Assembly: GCF_037038585.1 (NCBI RefSeq)
Contig: NC_092521.1
Coordinates: 68,492,898-68,556,897, forward strand
DNA from: Patagioenas fasciata
Taxonomy: Eukaryota; Chordata; Aves; Columbiformes; Columbidae
Direction of reading: 5' to 3'
DNA: 64,000 bases
The position numbers were made by a program, and so were the translations under genes. Positions 1 to 12,374 of this stretch are shown here, one piece after another. Below the pieces are notes generated by a model that saw only the letters and a list, made by a program, of their open reading frames with translations, was not told the origin of the DNA and did not search any database. Positions within the stretch are counted from its first letter, which is position 1; every line of letters starts with the position of its first letter.

Positions 1-1527
1 AGTCTGCCCAAAAGCTGCATTTTTGGTACAGCGGTGGAAAGGCCAGTTTTGCCAACAAACAGGTTTTCTTTACATAAAAAAGATGATAGCTAAATAAAGT
101 TGATGAAAAATGAATTTTCAGTATTGAAGCAAATTGGCAGCATCAAGAACCACACTGGCTACAGTGTGTCCGCAAGTCATACATTACCTTTGCCAACCTA
201 CAAGGATTTTTACTGCTGCTTTTAATAACACTCAAAATTGTGTGCCCTTCATTTCATGCTAAAGAAGGAGGACAGCACCACGATGTACCTCTGCTTCAAG
301 ATCAGAAGCAGAACTCCACTATTCCAAACATTTCTTAAGCACCAAGGTATTTGTGGGGAGAGGGAGGGAAGCAAGAATCTCTCATCCATTGTACATCTAT
401 GACTTGTTTGTGGTTTAGTCTATTAAACAAGAACGTAGGAATTCACAGGGAAAACATGCCAGAAAGAAAAAAGACTGAGAAAAACTCTGAGGAAAAAGAA
501 AAAAAAGCAAGTGCTTCAGTTTCATCCTGTCTCTTCAATTAAAGCACAGCAGTAGTTAGCAGGAAGTGGCTGTTTCCATCAGCACATCCAAAAACTCCTT
601 GCCCAATGCATAATTCAATGAGCAATTCTTTTCATGACCATAGTGCCAGTTTGACAATCCCATTGCTGCTTCTTTCCATCTCCTTGCCTGTGCCAGTACA
701 TGGTCTGAGAGATAAAACCAAACTTGGAATTGACCCAGTTCAAACATCCAGAGGGAAGGAGGCTGTTACATTTAAACCAGACCAGCTCTGAGGTCAGTTC
801 TTCTCACAGCTTCAGCTGCTGCACCAGCTCAACAGAACAGGTAGAGCCAAGGCAAGAACAGGGATGTCAAAATAGGTCCTGTGGTACCTCAGGGGCTGTG
901 CAAGGGCAGGATGATGTGAGCTGGGCAGATGCAATTTAACAGCTGCCATCCTCAGTTTTCTTACAGCTACCTGCTTTAGGCCCTTGCCAGAGAGCATTAA
1001 TCCCCCAGTTCTGCACATCCAGTGCAGAAACAATGATTTTAGCCAAAACATGTGGATTTTACTGATAATTAGGCTGGCAGAACCAAGGGGACAATAGCCA
1101 TGTACTCTGGGCTGTGCCACTGCCTGGAGAGGCCATGTGCAGCACCAGACGTGGGCCCAGATGTCCTCAGTGAGGGCACCTGCGTCCCCAGACAAGAAAG
1201 CTGCTGAGGCTGGATGGGGCCAGTCACAAGCCAGATTCCACCACCTGGAGTGTACTGAAGGTGAAGAGAAGAAGCAGCTGAGAAAGTAAGAGTCACCAAA
1301 TTTGCAGGCGAGCTTCAGCTTCAGAAACAAGACAAGAATTCAGATGGCCAACATGGCTGTGAAACTCTAATACCAGCAGAGAAACACGCTGAGGGATAAT
1401 GGCAAAGCCCCCAGACAGAGATCTCATTAATAAGCACAGATCAGGACCGATTTGGTGTTTGACATGTAAACTTTGTTCCAATTTCACAATCAAAACCTAG
1501 CATTAAATATCACTCAGCAGACTTGAA

Positions 1528-1936
1528 GCTTGTCTTTTGAGGAGTAGCTGAGGGAACTGGGGCTGTTCAGCCTGGAGAAAAGGAGGCTGAGGGGAAACCT
1601 TATCACTGTCTGCAACTACCTGAAAGGAGGTTGTAGCACGGAGGGGGTTGGTCTTTTCTTCCAAGTAGCAAGTGATAGGACAAGTGGAAATGGCCTCAAG
1701 TTGTGCCAGGGGAGATTCACACTGGATATTAGGAAAAAAAGTCTTCACATAAAGGGCTGTCAAGCATTGGAACAGGCTGCCCAGGGAAGTGGTGGAGTCA
1801 CCATCCCTGAAGGTGTTTAAAAAGACACACAGATGAGGCTCTTAGGGACATTGTTTAGTGCTAGAGTTACAATATGGTTTGACTTGATGATCTTAAGGGT
1901 CTCTTCTAACTAAAATGATTCTATGATGCTATGATT
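1528..1936 (+). mobile_element. CR1 LINE, 3' end fragment
   Basis: The sequence follows the avian CR1 3' region on the plus strand. It has the GGGGCTGTTCAGCCTGGAGA block, the ACTACCTGAAAGGAGGTTGTAG block, the AGGCTGCCCAGGGAAGTGGT block and the closing ATGATTCTATG repeat. The RT coding region is absent, so this is a 5'-truncated copy of about 410 bp in NDUFS6 intron 2. A point of decay is the purine-rich change near 1733-1741. Confidence 0.93.
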
Positions 1937-3036
1937 CTTTTGTTGGAGAAGGTGGAACTGGGCTGAACTGAAAACATCGGGTGCTCCTCGCCACAGAGTC
2001 TGAAATCAGCTGAGGGCAAAGGCACATCAGAGGGACTAGTGCTCTATGGAGAATTAAGCTTAAGGAGCTTTTCCTACAAAGTTACAGAAGCAGGACAAAA
2101 ACAGGCATTACACTTGGGAGAGACCTCCTTTGCCACTACCCTCCCAGAAGTAAACTACTTCAGCATTTTAACTGGCATTTTCATTTAACTGTTTCCCATG
2201 TAGAATCCCCACTTTTCCCACACAGCATGAGTTGAATTGTATCTGTGACACAATGAGGTAAACTCAATAAGAAAACTCAGGAAACACCATAATTGGTTCA
2301 GGTTAATTTAGGAAGGCAATAACTAAACACAATTACATTTAAGATGTACAATGCCTTTTATTTAATGCCTCCACTGTACATACACATTTACAGAATTAAC
2401 ACAAAGGCACTAATCAGATGTTCAGGCATTGAGAAATACAATTTAGCTGAAACACACTCTGTTTCTCTCCCAAAGGCCAGCAGATCCCTCATGGAGCTGT
2501 GCTGCTTGATCATTAGAGAGAACTTTGTCCTAAAGGACTCAAAATTTCATGTACCCACTCCATTGATGGGCAGCAGGAACAGGCCTGCAAGATAGCCTCA
2601 CAGTAGGACATTCGGCTGATGCTGGTGTTACTAGACTTTGCCTTTGAGGCTTTGTTATTTCAGAATACTCTAAATTTTACTTTTATTTGTTAAATCACAT
2701 AACTCAGCAATTGCTTCCCAGGCTCTGGAAATGAAGTGCTCTAATTAAAAACTCAGTCTGAGTAAAGATCAAGAATCAGAAGCAAGTTAACCTTCAAAAC
2801 ATACATTTAAACAGACACATAGATGCACAATTCAGCAGAACATTTAATTATGTGTTTTTTCTGGCCATAAACGGCAATCAAAACATGCTTAAAATTTTTA
2901 TAAAAACACAGGCTTAAAACAAAAAGTTGTCCAAGTTTAAAACGCTCAAATGCCTACTTAACAGGTGTAAGTCAAGTCTTTAATTTTCCAAATATGCCAA
3001 ATGTAGAGAGGTACAAAGATGCTCCTATAACCCATT

Positions 3037-3175
3037 AAAAAAAAAAAAAAAAAAGAAGAATTTTTTACCACAGTTGAAAAAAAAAAAAATCCAAACCAGT
3101 TTGGTATTTGTAGGGCTTTTTTTGGTTGGTTGGTTTTGGTTGTGGTTTTGGGGTTTGGTTAATTTGTTGGACATT
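3037..3175. repeat. Low-complexity A-rich then T/G-rich tract
   Basis: An uninterrupted A18 run (3037-3054) is followed by a second A run (about 3077-3089) and then by a T/G-only stretch dominated by GGTT and TTGG units (about 3115-3165). It lies about 100 bp intronic of NDUFS6 exon 2. No coding sense is expected here. Confidence 0.85.
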
Positions 3176-3230
3176 TTTTTAAAACTACAATCAAGTTGAA
3201 GACATCAATATCAGGTATAAAAAAACCTCA

Positions 3231-4120
<890 letters not shown>

Positions 4121-4258
4121 CTGTCCCGTGTGCGTCACCAGCTCACCGGTGTCGGAGGTCCGCACGCCGTAGGGCCGAGCGGCGGCCGCCGGCAGGCGGG
4201 AGAGCAGCGAGCGGCTCAGCGGCAGCAGGCGGCGGAAGGTCGCGCCGGACGCCGCCAT
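4121..4258 (-). CDS. NDUFS6: NDUFS6 exon 1 (start codon and mitochondrial presequence)
   Basis: The exon encodes residues 1-46. It begins MAASGATFRRLLPLSR and ends TSDTGELVTHTGQ, directly before a GTGAGC donor. NDUFS6 is a nuclear-encoded accessory subunit of NADH:ubiquinone oxidoreductase, needed for late assembly of the peripheral arm. Residues 1 to about 29 form a basic, Ala/Leu/Arg/Ser-rich stretch without acidic residues, as expected for a cleaved matrix-targeting presequence. The conserved mature N-terminus (GVR..DTGE.VTHTGQ) follows. The start was chosen because the ATG has A at -3 and G at +4 and matches the family length; further upstream in the frame lies promoter sequence. The gene is partial here: only exons 1-2 of an expected four are in the window. 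It is divergent from MRPL36 and shares its promoter. Confidence 0.96.
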
Positions 4259-4262
4259 CTTG
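4251..4262 (-). promoter_or_regulatory. YY1-type site overlapping the NDUFS6 start codon
   Basis: On the minus strand the bases read CAAGATGGCGGC, the classical YY1 consensus. The ATG of the site is the NDUFS6 initiation codon. YY1 sites just downstream of the start site are a known arrangement in TATA-less promoters of ribosomal and mitochondrial genes. Binding itself is inferred. Confidence 0.75.
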
Positions 4263-4340
4263 AGCCGACCACGTGAGCCCCGGTGAGGTGGGTGGACGCA
4301 TGCGCAGCCCTTGTCCCACCCCTCGCGCTCTTCCGTTGGG
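4259..4340. promoter_or_regulatory. Bidirectional promoter NDUFS6/MRPL36
   Basis: The two start codons are only 217 bp apart on opposite strands, and the untranscribed part can be at most about 80 bp. No TATA box is visible. The segment carries an E-box CACGTG (4270-4275), an NRF-1-like palindrome ACGCATGCGCAG (4296-4307) and a CTCTTCCG motif (4327-4334) that reads as an ETS-type CGGAAG on the other strand. These are typical of promoters of nuclear genes for mitochondrial proteins. Transcription start sites are not determined from sequence. Confidence 0.85.
4296..4307. promoter_or_regulatory. NRF-1-like binding site
   Basis: The palindromic core GCATGC sits in ACGCATGCGCAG, a close match to the nuclear respiratory factor 1 consensus (YGCGCAYGCGCR, right half perfect). 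NRF-1 drives nuclear genes of the respiratory chain and mitochondrial translation, which fits both flanking genes. Confidence 0.75.
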
Positions 4341-4355
4341 CCCACGCTGTGGAAG

Positions 4356-4465
4356 GTGAGTGGGGGCTGTGGTGGTGTTGGTCAGTGCTTGGCGCTTTCC
4401 GTTAACGGCCGGAGGGGGTCGCGGGAAGCGGGGCGGGTGTCTTCACCGGTGTGTTTTCCCCGCAG
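4356..4465 (+). other. MRPL36: MRPL36 5'UTR intron
   Basis: A strong donor (GGAAG|GTGAGT) and an acceptor preceded by pyrimidines (TTTTCCCCGCAG|G) bound a 110-bp GC-rich intron. It ends 10 bp before the MRPL36 start codon. Removing it leaves the complete coding region in a single downstream exon. An open frame running through this intron from an upstream ATG is not used if it is spliced. Confidence 0.75.
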
Positions 4466-4475
4466 GGTGTGGAGC

Positions 4476-4799
4476 ATGCTGTCCCTCCTGGCCAGGGCCG
4501 CCGCCGTGCCGCTCCGCCCGCTGGGCCGCTCGCCCTTCAGTTCCCTGGCCCCGTGGTGGCGGGCGGCGGCGCCGCCCGCGCTGGTGAGCCGTGTCCCGCT
4601 GCCGTGTTGCGGTGCGGCCGCCCCCCGTGCCCTGCTGGCCGTCCCGCTGCCCGCCGGGCCGCTGCTGCCCCTCGTGGCGGGGCTGAAGACGAAAACCGTG
4701 CTGAAGAGGCGCTGCAAGGACTGCTTCATCGTCCGGCGGCGGGGCCGGCTCTACGTCCTCTGCAAGACCAACCCCCGGCACAAGCAGCGGAAGTTGTAG
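4476..4799 (+). CDS. MRPL36: Mitochondrial ribosomal protein L36 (bL36m)
   Basis: The 107-residue protein ([18 protein letters not shown]...KHKQRKL-type end) is the mitochondrial form of bacterial L36, a small zinc-ribbon protein of the large ribosomal subunit that acts in the matrix. Residues 1 to about 68 are an Arg/Ala/Pro/Leu-rich presequence with no acidic residue. Residues 70-107 form the conserved L36 domain, with the motif [18 protein letters not shown] and a PRHKQR tail. The ribbon ligands are Cys80, Cys83, Cys96 and His102, spaced C-x2-C-x12-C-x5-H as in the bacterial protein. Length is close to the human protein (103 residues, from memory). The ATG has A at -3 and is the first after the 5'UTR splice acceptor. 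The coding region is intronless and very GC-rich. Alanine, proline and leucine enrichment of the presequence reflects the CpG island. It is divergent from NDUFS6 and probably co-regulated with it. Confidence 0.97.
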   Translation: MLSLLARAAAVPLRPLGRSPFSSLAPWWRAAAPPALVSRVPLPCCGAAAPRALLAVPLPAGPLLPLVAGLKTKTVLKRRCKDCFIVRRRGRLYVLCKTNPRHKQRKL

Positions 4800-5350
4800 C
4801 CCCACGGCCGGGAACCTCTCCCGGCTGGGAGCGACGCGGCGGGATCCCGGAGGGGAGAGAAGGAATGCGGTGTTCACCTGACGGGGCTGGAGCCCCACAG
4901 TGTGCGCCCCTGCCAGCGAGACTGCTCTCTCTCCCCCCGGCTGCCCTGTGACTTCTGAGAGCTGACTGCTGGGGACACCAGTCGCACGATGGTGTAGGTG
5001 ACGAAGTTTCGTCTTAACACTTCCGTAGAGCGGGTTAAGGTCTTGGCGGCCCTTGCTGTAAGTTCACATTATGGATGCTGAGAACTGAGATGGGAAGCTC
5101 TAACTTTCAGAACCTCTTGTCTTAGCTGTGAAGCCTTACAGTCACCTCACAGAATCGCACAGAATCACAGAATGTCAGGGATTGGAAGGGACCTCAAAAG
5201 ATCATCTAGTCCAATCGCCCAGCCGGAGCAGGAGCACCTAGATGATGACCTTACTGTTAATTTAGTAAGGGTAAAACTGAATCATCAGACTGTGGATTGC
5301 ATTTGTGTTTAATTAAAGCAAAATGAAAATAAATGCTGCTGATTGTGCAT
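4800..5350 (+). other. MRPL36: Probable MRPL36 3'UTR
   Basis: After the TAG stop, sequence falls from GC-rich to AT-rich. Candidate polyadenylation signals are ATTAAA at 5312-5317 and AATAAA at 5328-5333. A later AATAAA occurs at about 5447. A CR1 fragment lies inside. The transcript end cannot be fixed from sequence alone. Confidence 0.5.
5151..5262 (-). mobile_element. CR1 LINE, short 3' end fragment
   Basis: On the plus strand it reads CACAGAATCACAGAATG followed by the GGGATTGGAAGGGACCTC and ATCATCTAGTCCAATC blocks, which is the reverse complement of the avian CR1 3' end. The octamer tail lies at the left edge. Only about 110 bp remain. It lies in the likely MRPL36 3'UTR, antisense to the gene. 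Confidence 0.92.
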
Positions 5351-7799
5351 TATTACAATATACAATGAATCTTTCTTTAAACCCTGCTTGTTGAAAGATG
5401 TAATAACAGAACCAATACTTTTAAATTCAGGTGGGCTTTTAAGTGACAAATAAATACGTGGCATTAAAAGAGTATGTACTAGCTTTTGTCTTGGTTCATA
5501 GGTGAGGTAAAAATTAACTGTAGAGTTGCAACAGATATAATCCTATATAATGCTTCTATAATACCAATGCAAATATCCCTTGCTTCTTATGGGTTTTGAG
5601 GGGAGATGGTGCTGTTTTAATTAGGATAACGTAATCAACACTTTTTTTAAGTTTTAGTGTTTAAACTCATTTAATGATATATTGACTGTTCATAGTATCT
5701 TCAGAAGTGTTCTTAGCCTCCTCTTATTTCAGATAAGTCCTTTCTGATGCTTCTGTTGTACCTACTATTCTACAGTTTTCTGAACCTTAACCCAAAATAA
5801 AATGCCGTGCTTGGGAATCACTGTCTTTTGGGTGGAGTGTGCAAACCATTTTGTGTAGCAAAGAAGATAAAACAGTAATTTCAGATTCTAGCTAATTTGC
5901 CTTTAGCTTCTGCAAAGCTTTAGGCTCACTCACATCAGTCAATGAGGCTTTAGGATTATTCTCTTTTTTTTTTTTTTTTTAATTTTTATTTAGTATGACT
6001 TTTCTTGTTTCGGCTTGGAACAACTCTCTTCTAGTAGAGGTATGAGGAGAATGACTGGAAACAGTGATGCCTCAGAGGTCACATAGCCAAGCATACTGTT
6101 GAATGCTAACTCTAATGAATGGTATCTGTGGCTAACCATTAGACAGCCGAAATTGCTACAATCCTCAAAGGCATTCTTCATGCTTTTGAATATGGTTATG
6201 CTTGAGGCAGGAGTGTTCTACTTTCCTGTGGACCACAAGTTCTCCACACAAGGCACCAAACTAAACTTCTGGACAGCTATCAAGTTACAGCCGCAAGTTT
6301 ACCAGAGTACTGTGAGAGAGCATCCCCACCTTTGAAGAGGTGAAATTGTTGAGCACTGTGTTCAAGGTTGCTGTAACATTGGTTAGTATGGTAACTTGAA
6401 GAACTTTTCTGCCCAGTTACAATCCTACAACTTTAAAATTGCAGTTACTTCTATAATGAGATCTTCTTTTTTTTTTTTTTTTTTTTTACTAGGTGCTTGG
6501 TGGACAATGAGAAGCTAAGCCTGGAAAGCTGTAGCTAAGCAACCCAGGGGCAATAGTTATTGACTGGTTCCTATCTGCTGGGCAGTTTGTCTTTTCATGA
6601 GTGAGAGGGGCAGGTTAGTTACTGTATGCATCCATCTTAAGGGGCATCAAACAAGTTCATGGCAATAAAGGGGGAGAGAAATAGCTAGCTTCATCAAACT
6701 ATAGAGAGACCGACTGAAAACAAAAGCCATCTCAAAACCAAAGAACCTTGAAGTAGTGGAAAACTTGCTGTACTTCAAAAGGTTTGGTTGAAATTCAGGT
6801 ACTCGGGAATAAGAACTACTTTCTGAATACCTGTACCTTGTGCATGTGAATAAAATTTAAGCAGATAAATTTGGAAAAGTTTTACACTTCTAACATGCTT
6901 TGCCAAATAAGTAGTCTAAGCAACTGGAAATTTTAAAAGATCTAATTCCTTGATTAGAGTTAGTGGTATACCTTTTTAGGTGTGCACTGTGTATTTTGTT
7001 CCAGCAGAAGAAAAGGCCTGTATGCTGTAAACCCCTGTGATACCTTGTCAGTGTAGCTATTAGGTATACCTTTAAGGTAAACCATGTATGTATGTATAGA
7101 AAATACAGTGATTTCCAGTCCCACCTCCTTTTCTGGAGGACTGTGCAAGGACTGAGCTGTAGATTGAATGAGTTGGCCATCAGATGAAGTGAAGGTCTGC
7201 AAGGGGTTTTTTTTAGGAAAGATTATTGGCAGTTGGTCTTATTGCCTCCCAGACAGTTCATCCAAGCCCTCAGAACAAAAAGGCAGCTCTCTGGTACAAG
7301 ACAAATCGTGCTGGTGGGTCAATGGGGGTGTGTTCAAACCAGGGCTCAGTTGCCAAGAGCAACATCAAATGGTGAAGAGAGAGACCTGCCAGTACCACTT
7401 GGCAGAGCTAGAAGCAGCAGTTGATCCCTAGCCTGACTTGTTGAATGCAGTAGTGTATGGGACTTGGGGACAGATTTACTCATGCCAGGCTGGTGTCTGG
7501 TTAAAGATGGTCTGCACTTCAGCAACAGGGAGTGAAATTTAAGGATAGGATTACTGTACAGCAGAGATGGGGACACAAGTTACTATGTTTTCATCTCCCT
7601 CTTTAGGCTAAGTCTTAAGTTTTTGTACAGTGCTGACTCAGCAACCTATTTCAACAGCTTATAATTAGTAAAAAATGTTTCACAGTTAAAGCCGTGGGAA
7701 GTAATTTGAATTGGTGTTTAATATATCTGTAAATTATTCACGTATTGTCATCTGAACGGTCAGTTTGTGATACCTGGGGTGGGTGCAGCATTCAAAATA
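5351..7799. other. Intergenic, no gene seen
   Basis: AT-rich sequence with T runs at 5964-5980 and 6467-6487. Short open frames occur on both strands but none resembles a known family or is flanked by convincing splice sites with a partner exon. No structured repeat was recognised. Confidence 0.6.
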
Positions 7800-7952
7800 A
7801 TATTCATGGCCATCACTGGAACAGCATATTTGGTAGTGTTAATAGATTTTGGAAGGAACCTCATCCAGGTGTTCCTCCTTCGGTGAGGGGATTGAACTAG
7901 ATGATTTTTCGAGGCCCCTTCCAATCCCTAACATTCTGTGATTCTGTGATTA
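7800..7952 (+). mobile_element. CR1 LINE, 3' end fragment
   Basis: The end of the fragment carries GAGGCCCCTTCCAATCCCTA and the closing ATTCTGTGATTCTGTGATT tail of CR1 on the plus strand, preceded by GGGATTGAACTAGATGAT. The 5' limit is blurred. It is a short, 5'-truncated copy. Confidence 0.88.
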
Positions 7953-7959
7953 GAAACTA

Positions 7960-8070
7960 GAAGGCCCTGGATTGTAACTGTAGTCTGCCACCGACCCACT
8001 GTATAATCTTGAAAAATATTGCCTTTGTCTCAGTTTCTCCATTAGGCAGGAGTACTGAATCTTTCATTTC
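7960..8070 (+). mobile_element. Possible MIR-like SINE relic
   Basis: The order of degenerate words (CTGGATTGTAACTG, CTGCCACCGACC, ACTGTATAATCTTG, GCCTTTGTCTCAGTTTCTCC) parallels the mammalian-wide MIR core, including the common CTCAGTTTC segment. It is old and diverged. Identification is from recalled consensus only. Confidence 0.45.
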
Positions 8071-9188
8071 CAAGTACCTTTTTTTAGTTGATGTCCACAA
8101 ACTGTTACAGAGGTGTTCTGAAAAAGGTCAGATTCAATAACTTTCTGTAATTTGGATGACGTGAGGAAGGTGACTAGAGCTGGTGGTAGTGTGTGTTTAT
8201 TTTAGGCTTATTTACAACTCTGACAAAATAAGCTGAAATAATGTCAGCCCATAGTGTAATTGGCGAAGGATTCATGTCCTCCATTACAGACTTTATGAAT
8301 GTTGTGCTACTTAAACAGTTTTTTTTTTTTTTTTTCAAAGGTTGGGGTGCGCAACTGCTACTTAAGCTAGACAGGCCAAAAATTCAGTCCTGGAATACTA
8401 AAAATGCCCGTGTATATTAGTTCTGTAATTGTATGTGTTTTCTTTATTTCCTCCCCATCCACAGATGTTGTGTGGGCACAAGACAAAAGGGAGGAGCATG
8501 ATAAGGAGATTGTAACTAGAATGTAAAATGATTTGGTGTGAAAATAGGACCAAATAACATAGAAAGAAGAATCCTTACACTAAAAACTGAAAAAAATACT
8601 CAGGCTCCACTTACCTTTTCAGCTTCTGATTTTATGTCTAGGTTACCCCTTCCAGAATTTTTTTATTCTCTAAACTTCCACAATTCACTAGGAATGTGAC
8701 AACTGCTGGCTCCTGTGACTGTCTCCATTGCACAGTTACGAAAATCATTTGCAGTTGTGAGTGACTCAACTTGCTTAACTCCTCAGAGCTGTTCTAGGGA
8801 ATGAGGCTGTCACATTCCTGATACACAACAGGTAGAGATGTATTTAGGTCAATTGGAGGATAAATCTTACAGCTTATGTATATTAATGACTGCCTGGCTT
8901 TGTCTGTGGTTGTGTGTATGGGAATTATTGTATTGGTTGCTGAATGCGGGACAATAGCTCTTCAGTAATGACAGGTGAGGGAGAGGCTTTGGGAACTATT
9001 GCTGGGAAAGCTGTGTGTGCTCAGATTGAGGTGGTATACCCTGAGGTTAGCTGACTGACAGGTGACTTTTCCGTATTCTGACACCACCAAAGTCAGTTTC
9101 CCAAGACTCAGTTAAAATACTAGCTATTTTTCGATTCAGTAGACAGCATGTTGCTTTCCCAATTATTTTATCATATCATGTACATAAG

Positions 9189-9267
9189 CAGAAAAAAAGC
9201 CCAAACAAACAAAACAAACACAAAACCAAAACCAAGCAAACACCAGCAAAAATACCCCAAACAAACA
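9189..9267. repeat. CAAA-type low-complexity tract
   Basis: About 80 bp made almost only of A and C in AAAC, ACAA and CCAA units on the plus strand. It resembles the other A/C tracts at 49.6, 51.3 and 59.9 kb. Confidence 0.85.
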
Positions 9268-12200
9268 CCTTAAAAGCAATTGCTAAGGCTTTTGCGAAGT
9301 ATTAGCAATTGGAAACTTTCCTTCATTTGTAGAGATGAAGTAGATGACTTAGCTGTTCCATGATATCTATGAGTCAATGACTAGGCAAATTAAAAGTTAA
9401 TTAAAAATAAAATTAGAGTTAAATAATAGAAGCTAATTAAAAATTAAAAGTCGGAAGTATTACTTTACAAGAAAAGTAAAACTAAACCATAAATACTCTT
9501 AAACAAAGAAAAAGAAAGTGAGAAGCAGGGTGCTTTTTCTTACTTAACAGTTCAAATGGCCCCAACATGCTATTGCAGGCACTGTTCAAAATATCTTCTC
9601 TGTAATGCCAAGGTCCTCATGCGGTTTCAGTGAGCTCCATGTGCCCAGTATTGGAGAGGTTTCATTCTAAAGCTGGTTTACGTATATCTGGCAATGTCAC
9701 CATGTTCTAAAATTCTGAATCAACAAGGGTAGATGTACCTTGATATACACTGATGAAAACTATCAAATAACTTTTAAAATGCAAATTAAGGGTACAGTAG
9801 TCCCATTCAGTTTAATAAGGCTGATTATCCATTTAAATACTTGGATTCATTCCATTGCAGCTCATCAGATTATTAATTTGGAGTTTGAAATCTGTACCAG
9901 TATTTTCAGCTGGGGAGGAGGCAAGGCTGAACATGTTAGTCCTAGAGGCTGACAAGGGGCTGGGTTCTTTCATATTACCCAGGACTGTTTTAATTTACCA
10001 CACCTTTAGGGGGTCGTGGCCCCATCTCTCCGCTCTCCTCTGCTCTCCAAGACTGGATTTTTCTCCCTGTAGGAATAGCTGAGCTGCCCACGAAGCTGCT
10101 ATTGACCTGTCACAGTTTACAGCCCAGTTTATTTAGGTAAGTGGTGGTGTTTTGCTTCTATACCTCTGGGAGATAAACTGCAGCAGTTTTGTTATTGCTC
10201 CGTATCCCACTCGTAGTAGAGGCAGCAATCTTTATAAGAGCTTCATCACAGTGAAGACATTGAACCCGATCTAAAAATGATGAAAGTGGGTATGAGGAGA
10301 ATATTGGCACCCAAGATGAAGCTGTCACTTGCTGGAGTTATTCCACCTGCCTCCAGAAATGGAAAATTCACCATTTCACCTAGAAGCTTGTGCATCAGAC
10401 TTTGAAAACCATTATCTGTAAATGTGAATATAGTGTTGAAGGAGATCAGTATTTTTCAAGAAGACACCTTTTTTAACATGACACATTGTGCAAAAATGAA
10501 AAACAAGAAGTGAACTTTCTGAAGCTGTTTGATCAAAAAATACATTGATTCCATTTACTTGTTGAAAGTAAGCAAAGGAATAATATAACCAGGAGATAAT
10601 ATTATATAAGCCTTTCTGTTGTACGTGATTGAAGATTGGTAACAAACGGTGCCTAAATGAGCAAAAGGCTGGGAAGAAGCAGTCTCAGAGTCTATATGAT
10701 TTAAAAAGGAAGTCATCACTACAAAGGATAGCCTAGGAAGCTACTCTTCATAAAAGCAGTGACTGAGATATCTAAAATAGGTCCCTTTAGTAGGAAGTTA
10801 AGGCTTTGGTAAGAACCATTGCATGTAGATGGTGTGCCAAGTACTTTGGCTTTGCTTTGAATGCTCATTCTGCTATTAAATAGCACACTGGTTCTAAGAA
10901 AGTTGTCTGGTCATTCATCCTGATGACCAATTGCATAGTCACAAAAAGGGAACTTTTTGGATGTATGTATAATAAGTGATGACAATAAAGTAAATATGAA
11001 GTGGCAAGGCAAGTCTTGGGTTGAAAGCTGAAGAAATCTGTCCTACCAGAGGTAAAAGCATGAATCCTAAAACACAGAGCTGTGGCTAGAAACCATACAG
11101 TGGATAGGTGAGCAGCCAGTCACGCATCTAAGAGTCTCTTACAAAACACTGTCACTTCACTGTTAAAAATATGAGCTCGTTACTGATTTTTGTGTTGCCT
11201 TTCATTGTTAGAATCCTGTATTTTTTTTTCAGAAGGTACAGAGTCACTGAATTCAAGTCAGTCTTTAGTATTTTGATAAGGTAATCAGGATTAATCATCT
11301 CAAATTTCTCTTTATAAAATATTTTTTCTAGCTTTTGGATATTTCTGTTTTCTGTACCCTCCCACCATTTCTTTCCTAAAGCACAGGGACAGGAACTGTA
11401 TGCAGAATCCACCTTAGTAATACTGAAGACAGGTTAAAATGCTCCTGAATTATGCACTCACCAGTTTTCTGCTTCCTTCATCTGAAGATCACATTATTGC
11501 TACAGCTTTCTGTAAAGAGTTCATGTTTATTGTCAGTTTTCTATGACCAGTAGAGGCTTTACACTGCTTAACAGTTCATAGCCCTTTCTTCTGCAAGTGT
11601 AGCTGCAATGCCTGATTGATAGATGTACAACTTTGCATTTGAATATAAAAAACACAAATTTTTAGTAGGTTCAGTATGTTGAACAGCATAAAATTTTCCA
11701 CATGACTTCATTATCATTATTACTACTTTGCTGATTTTTATTGCCCTGAAGTTTATCAGTGTTTGATCTGTATCACTCCTGAATCACTAATAAAAACACA
11801 GGGTATCTATCACTTGTCCTAATACCCTTGAAACCACAGTGAAAGACATTCAAATTTCATTATGTTTCCCATTTACAGTTATGTTTTGACATCTGTTACT
11901 CAAGCAGTTGTTAATTCATATATTACTGTTTTTTTTCAGAGTTTTGAAACATAAGACATTTCATGAGTCAGTTGGAATTGCTCTGATCTTGCCCCAGCAT
12001 ATTGTTCACTTGATCATCTGCCCTGCATGCATGATGGACAACTTTCAAGATGCTTGCTTTCCTCAGACAAAACCCAGAAACATTTTCATGTCTACACTGT
12101 ACTTGCTTATTCTTATATACAGCCCATGCTCTGGTAAAATGCCAGCCGGCCTTGATGTCTCACAGAAGTTCATACCAGGCCCTTCTGCACATTCAGCATT

Positions 12201-12328
12201 TTGAGTCTCCTTAAGCATTACATAGTTGTAGTGTCCACGGGCACTTTAAAAGATGCTGCCCATCACAATCAGCTCTAGGCCTGTTTGTTGGGAGAATGAT
12301 GATAACAAGAAAAGTCATAACAGAAATG

Positions 12329-12374
12329 AATATATATATATATATACACACATATATATATACATATATATATA
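12329..12374. repeat. (TA)n/(CA)n microsatellite
   Basis: An alternating TA tract with a short ACACACA interruption, about 46 bp long. Confidence 0.95.

Noticed and set aside
2344-2595. NDUFS6 last exon on the minus strand near the TTTATT words at 2355-2362
   Set aside because: The minus-strand translation shows neither the conserved GHPKVYINL nor the CGYCG peptides of the zinc domain.
4311-4799. Longer MRPL36 starting at an ATG at 4311 (162 codons)
   Set aside because: This frame runs through a well-formed 5'UTR intron (4356-4465) and promoter sequence. The 107-residue form from 4476 fits the family length and follows the splice acceptor.
4382-4951. Long open frames of 115-166 codons overlapping MRPL36 in other frames and on the minus strand
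   Set aside because: They are by-products of stop-poor GC-rich sequence in the CpG island. Only the MRPL36 frame encodes a recognised domain.
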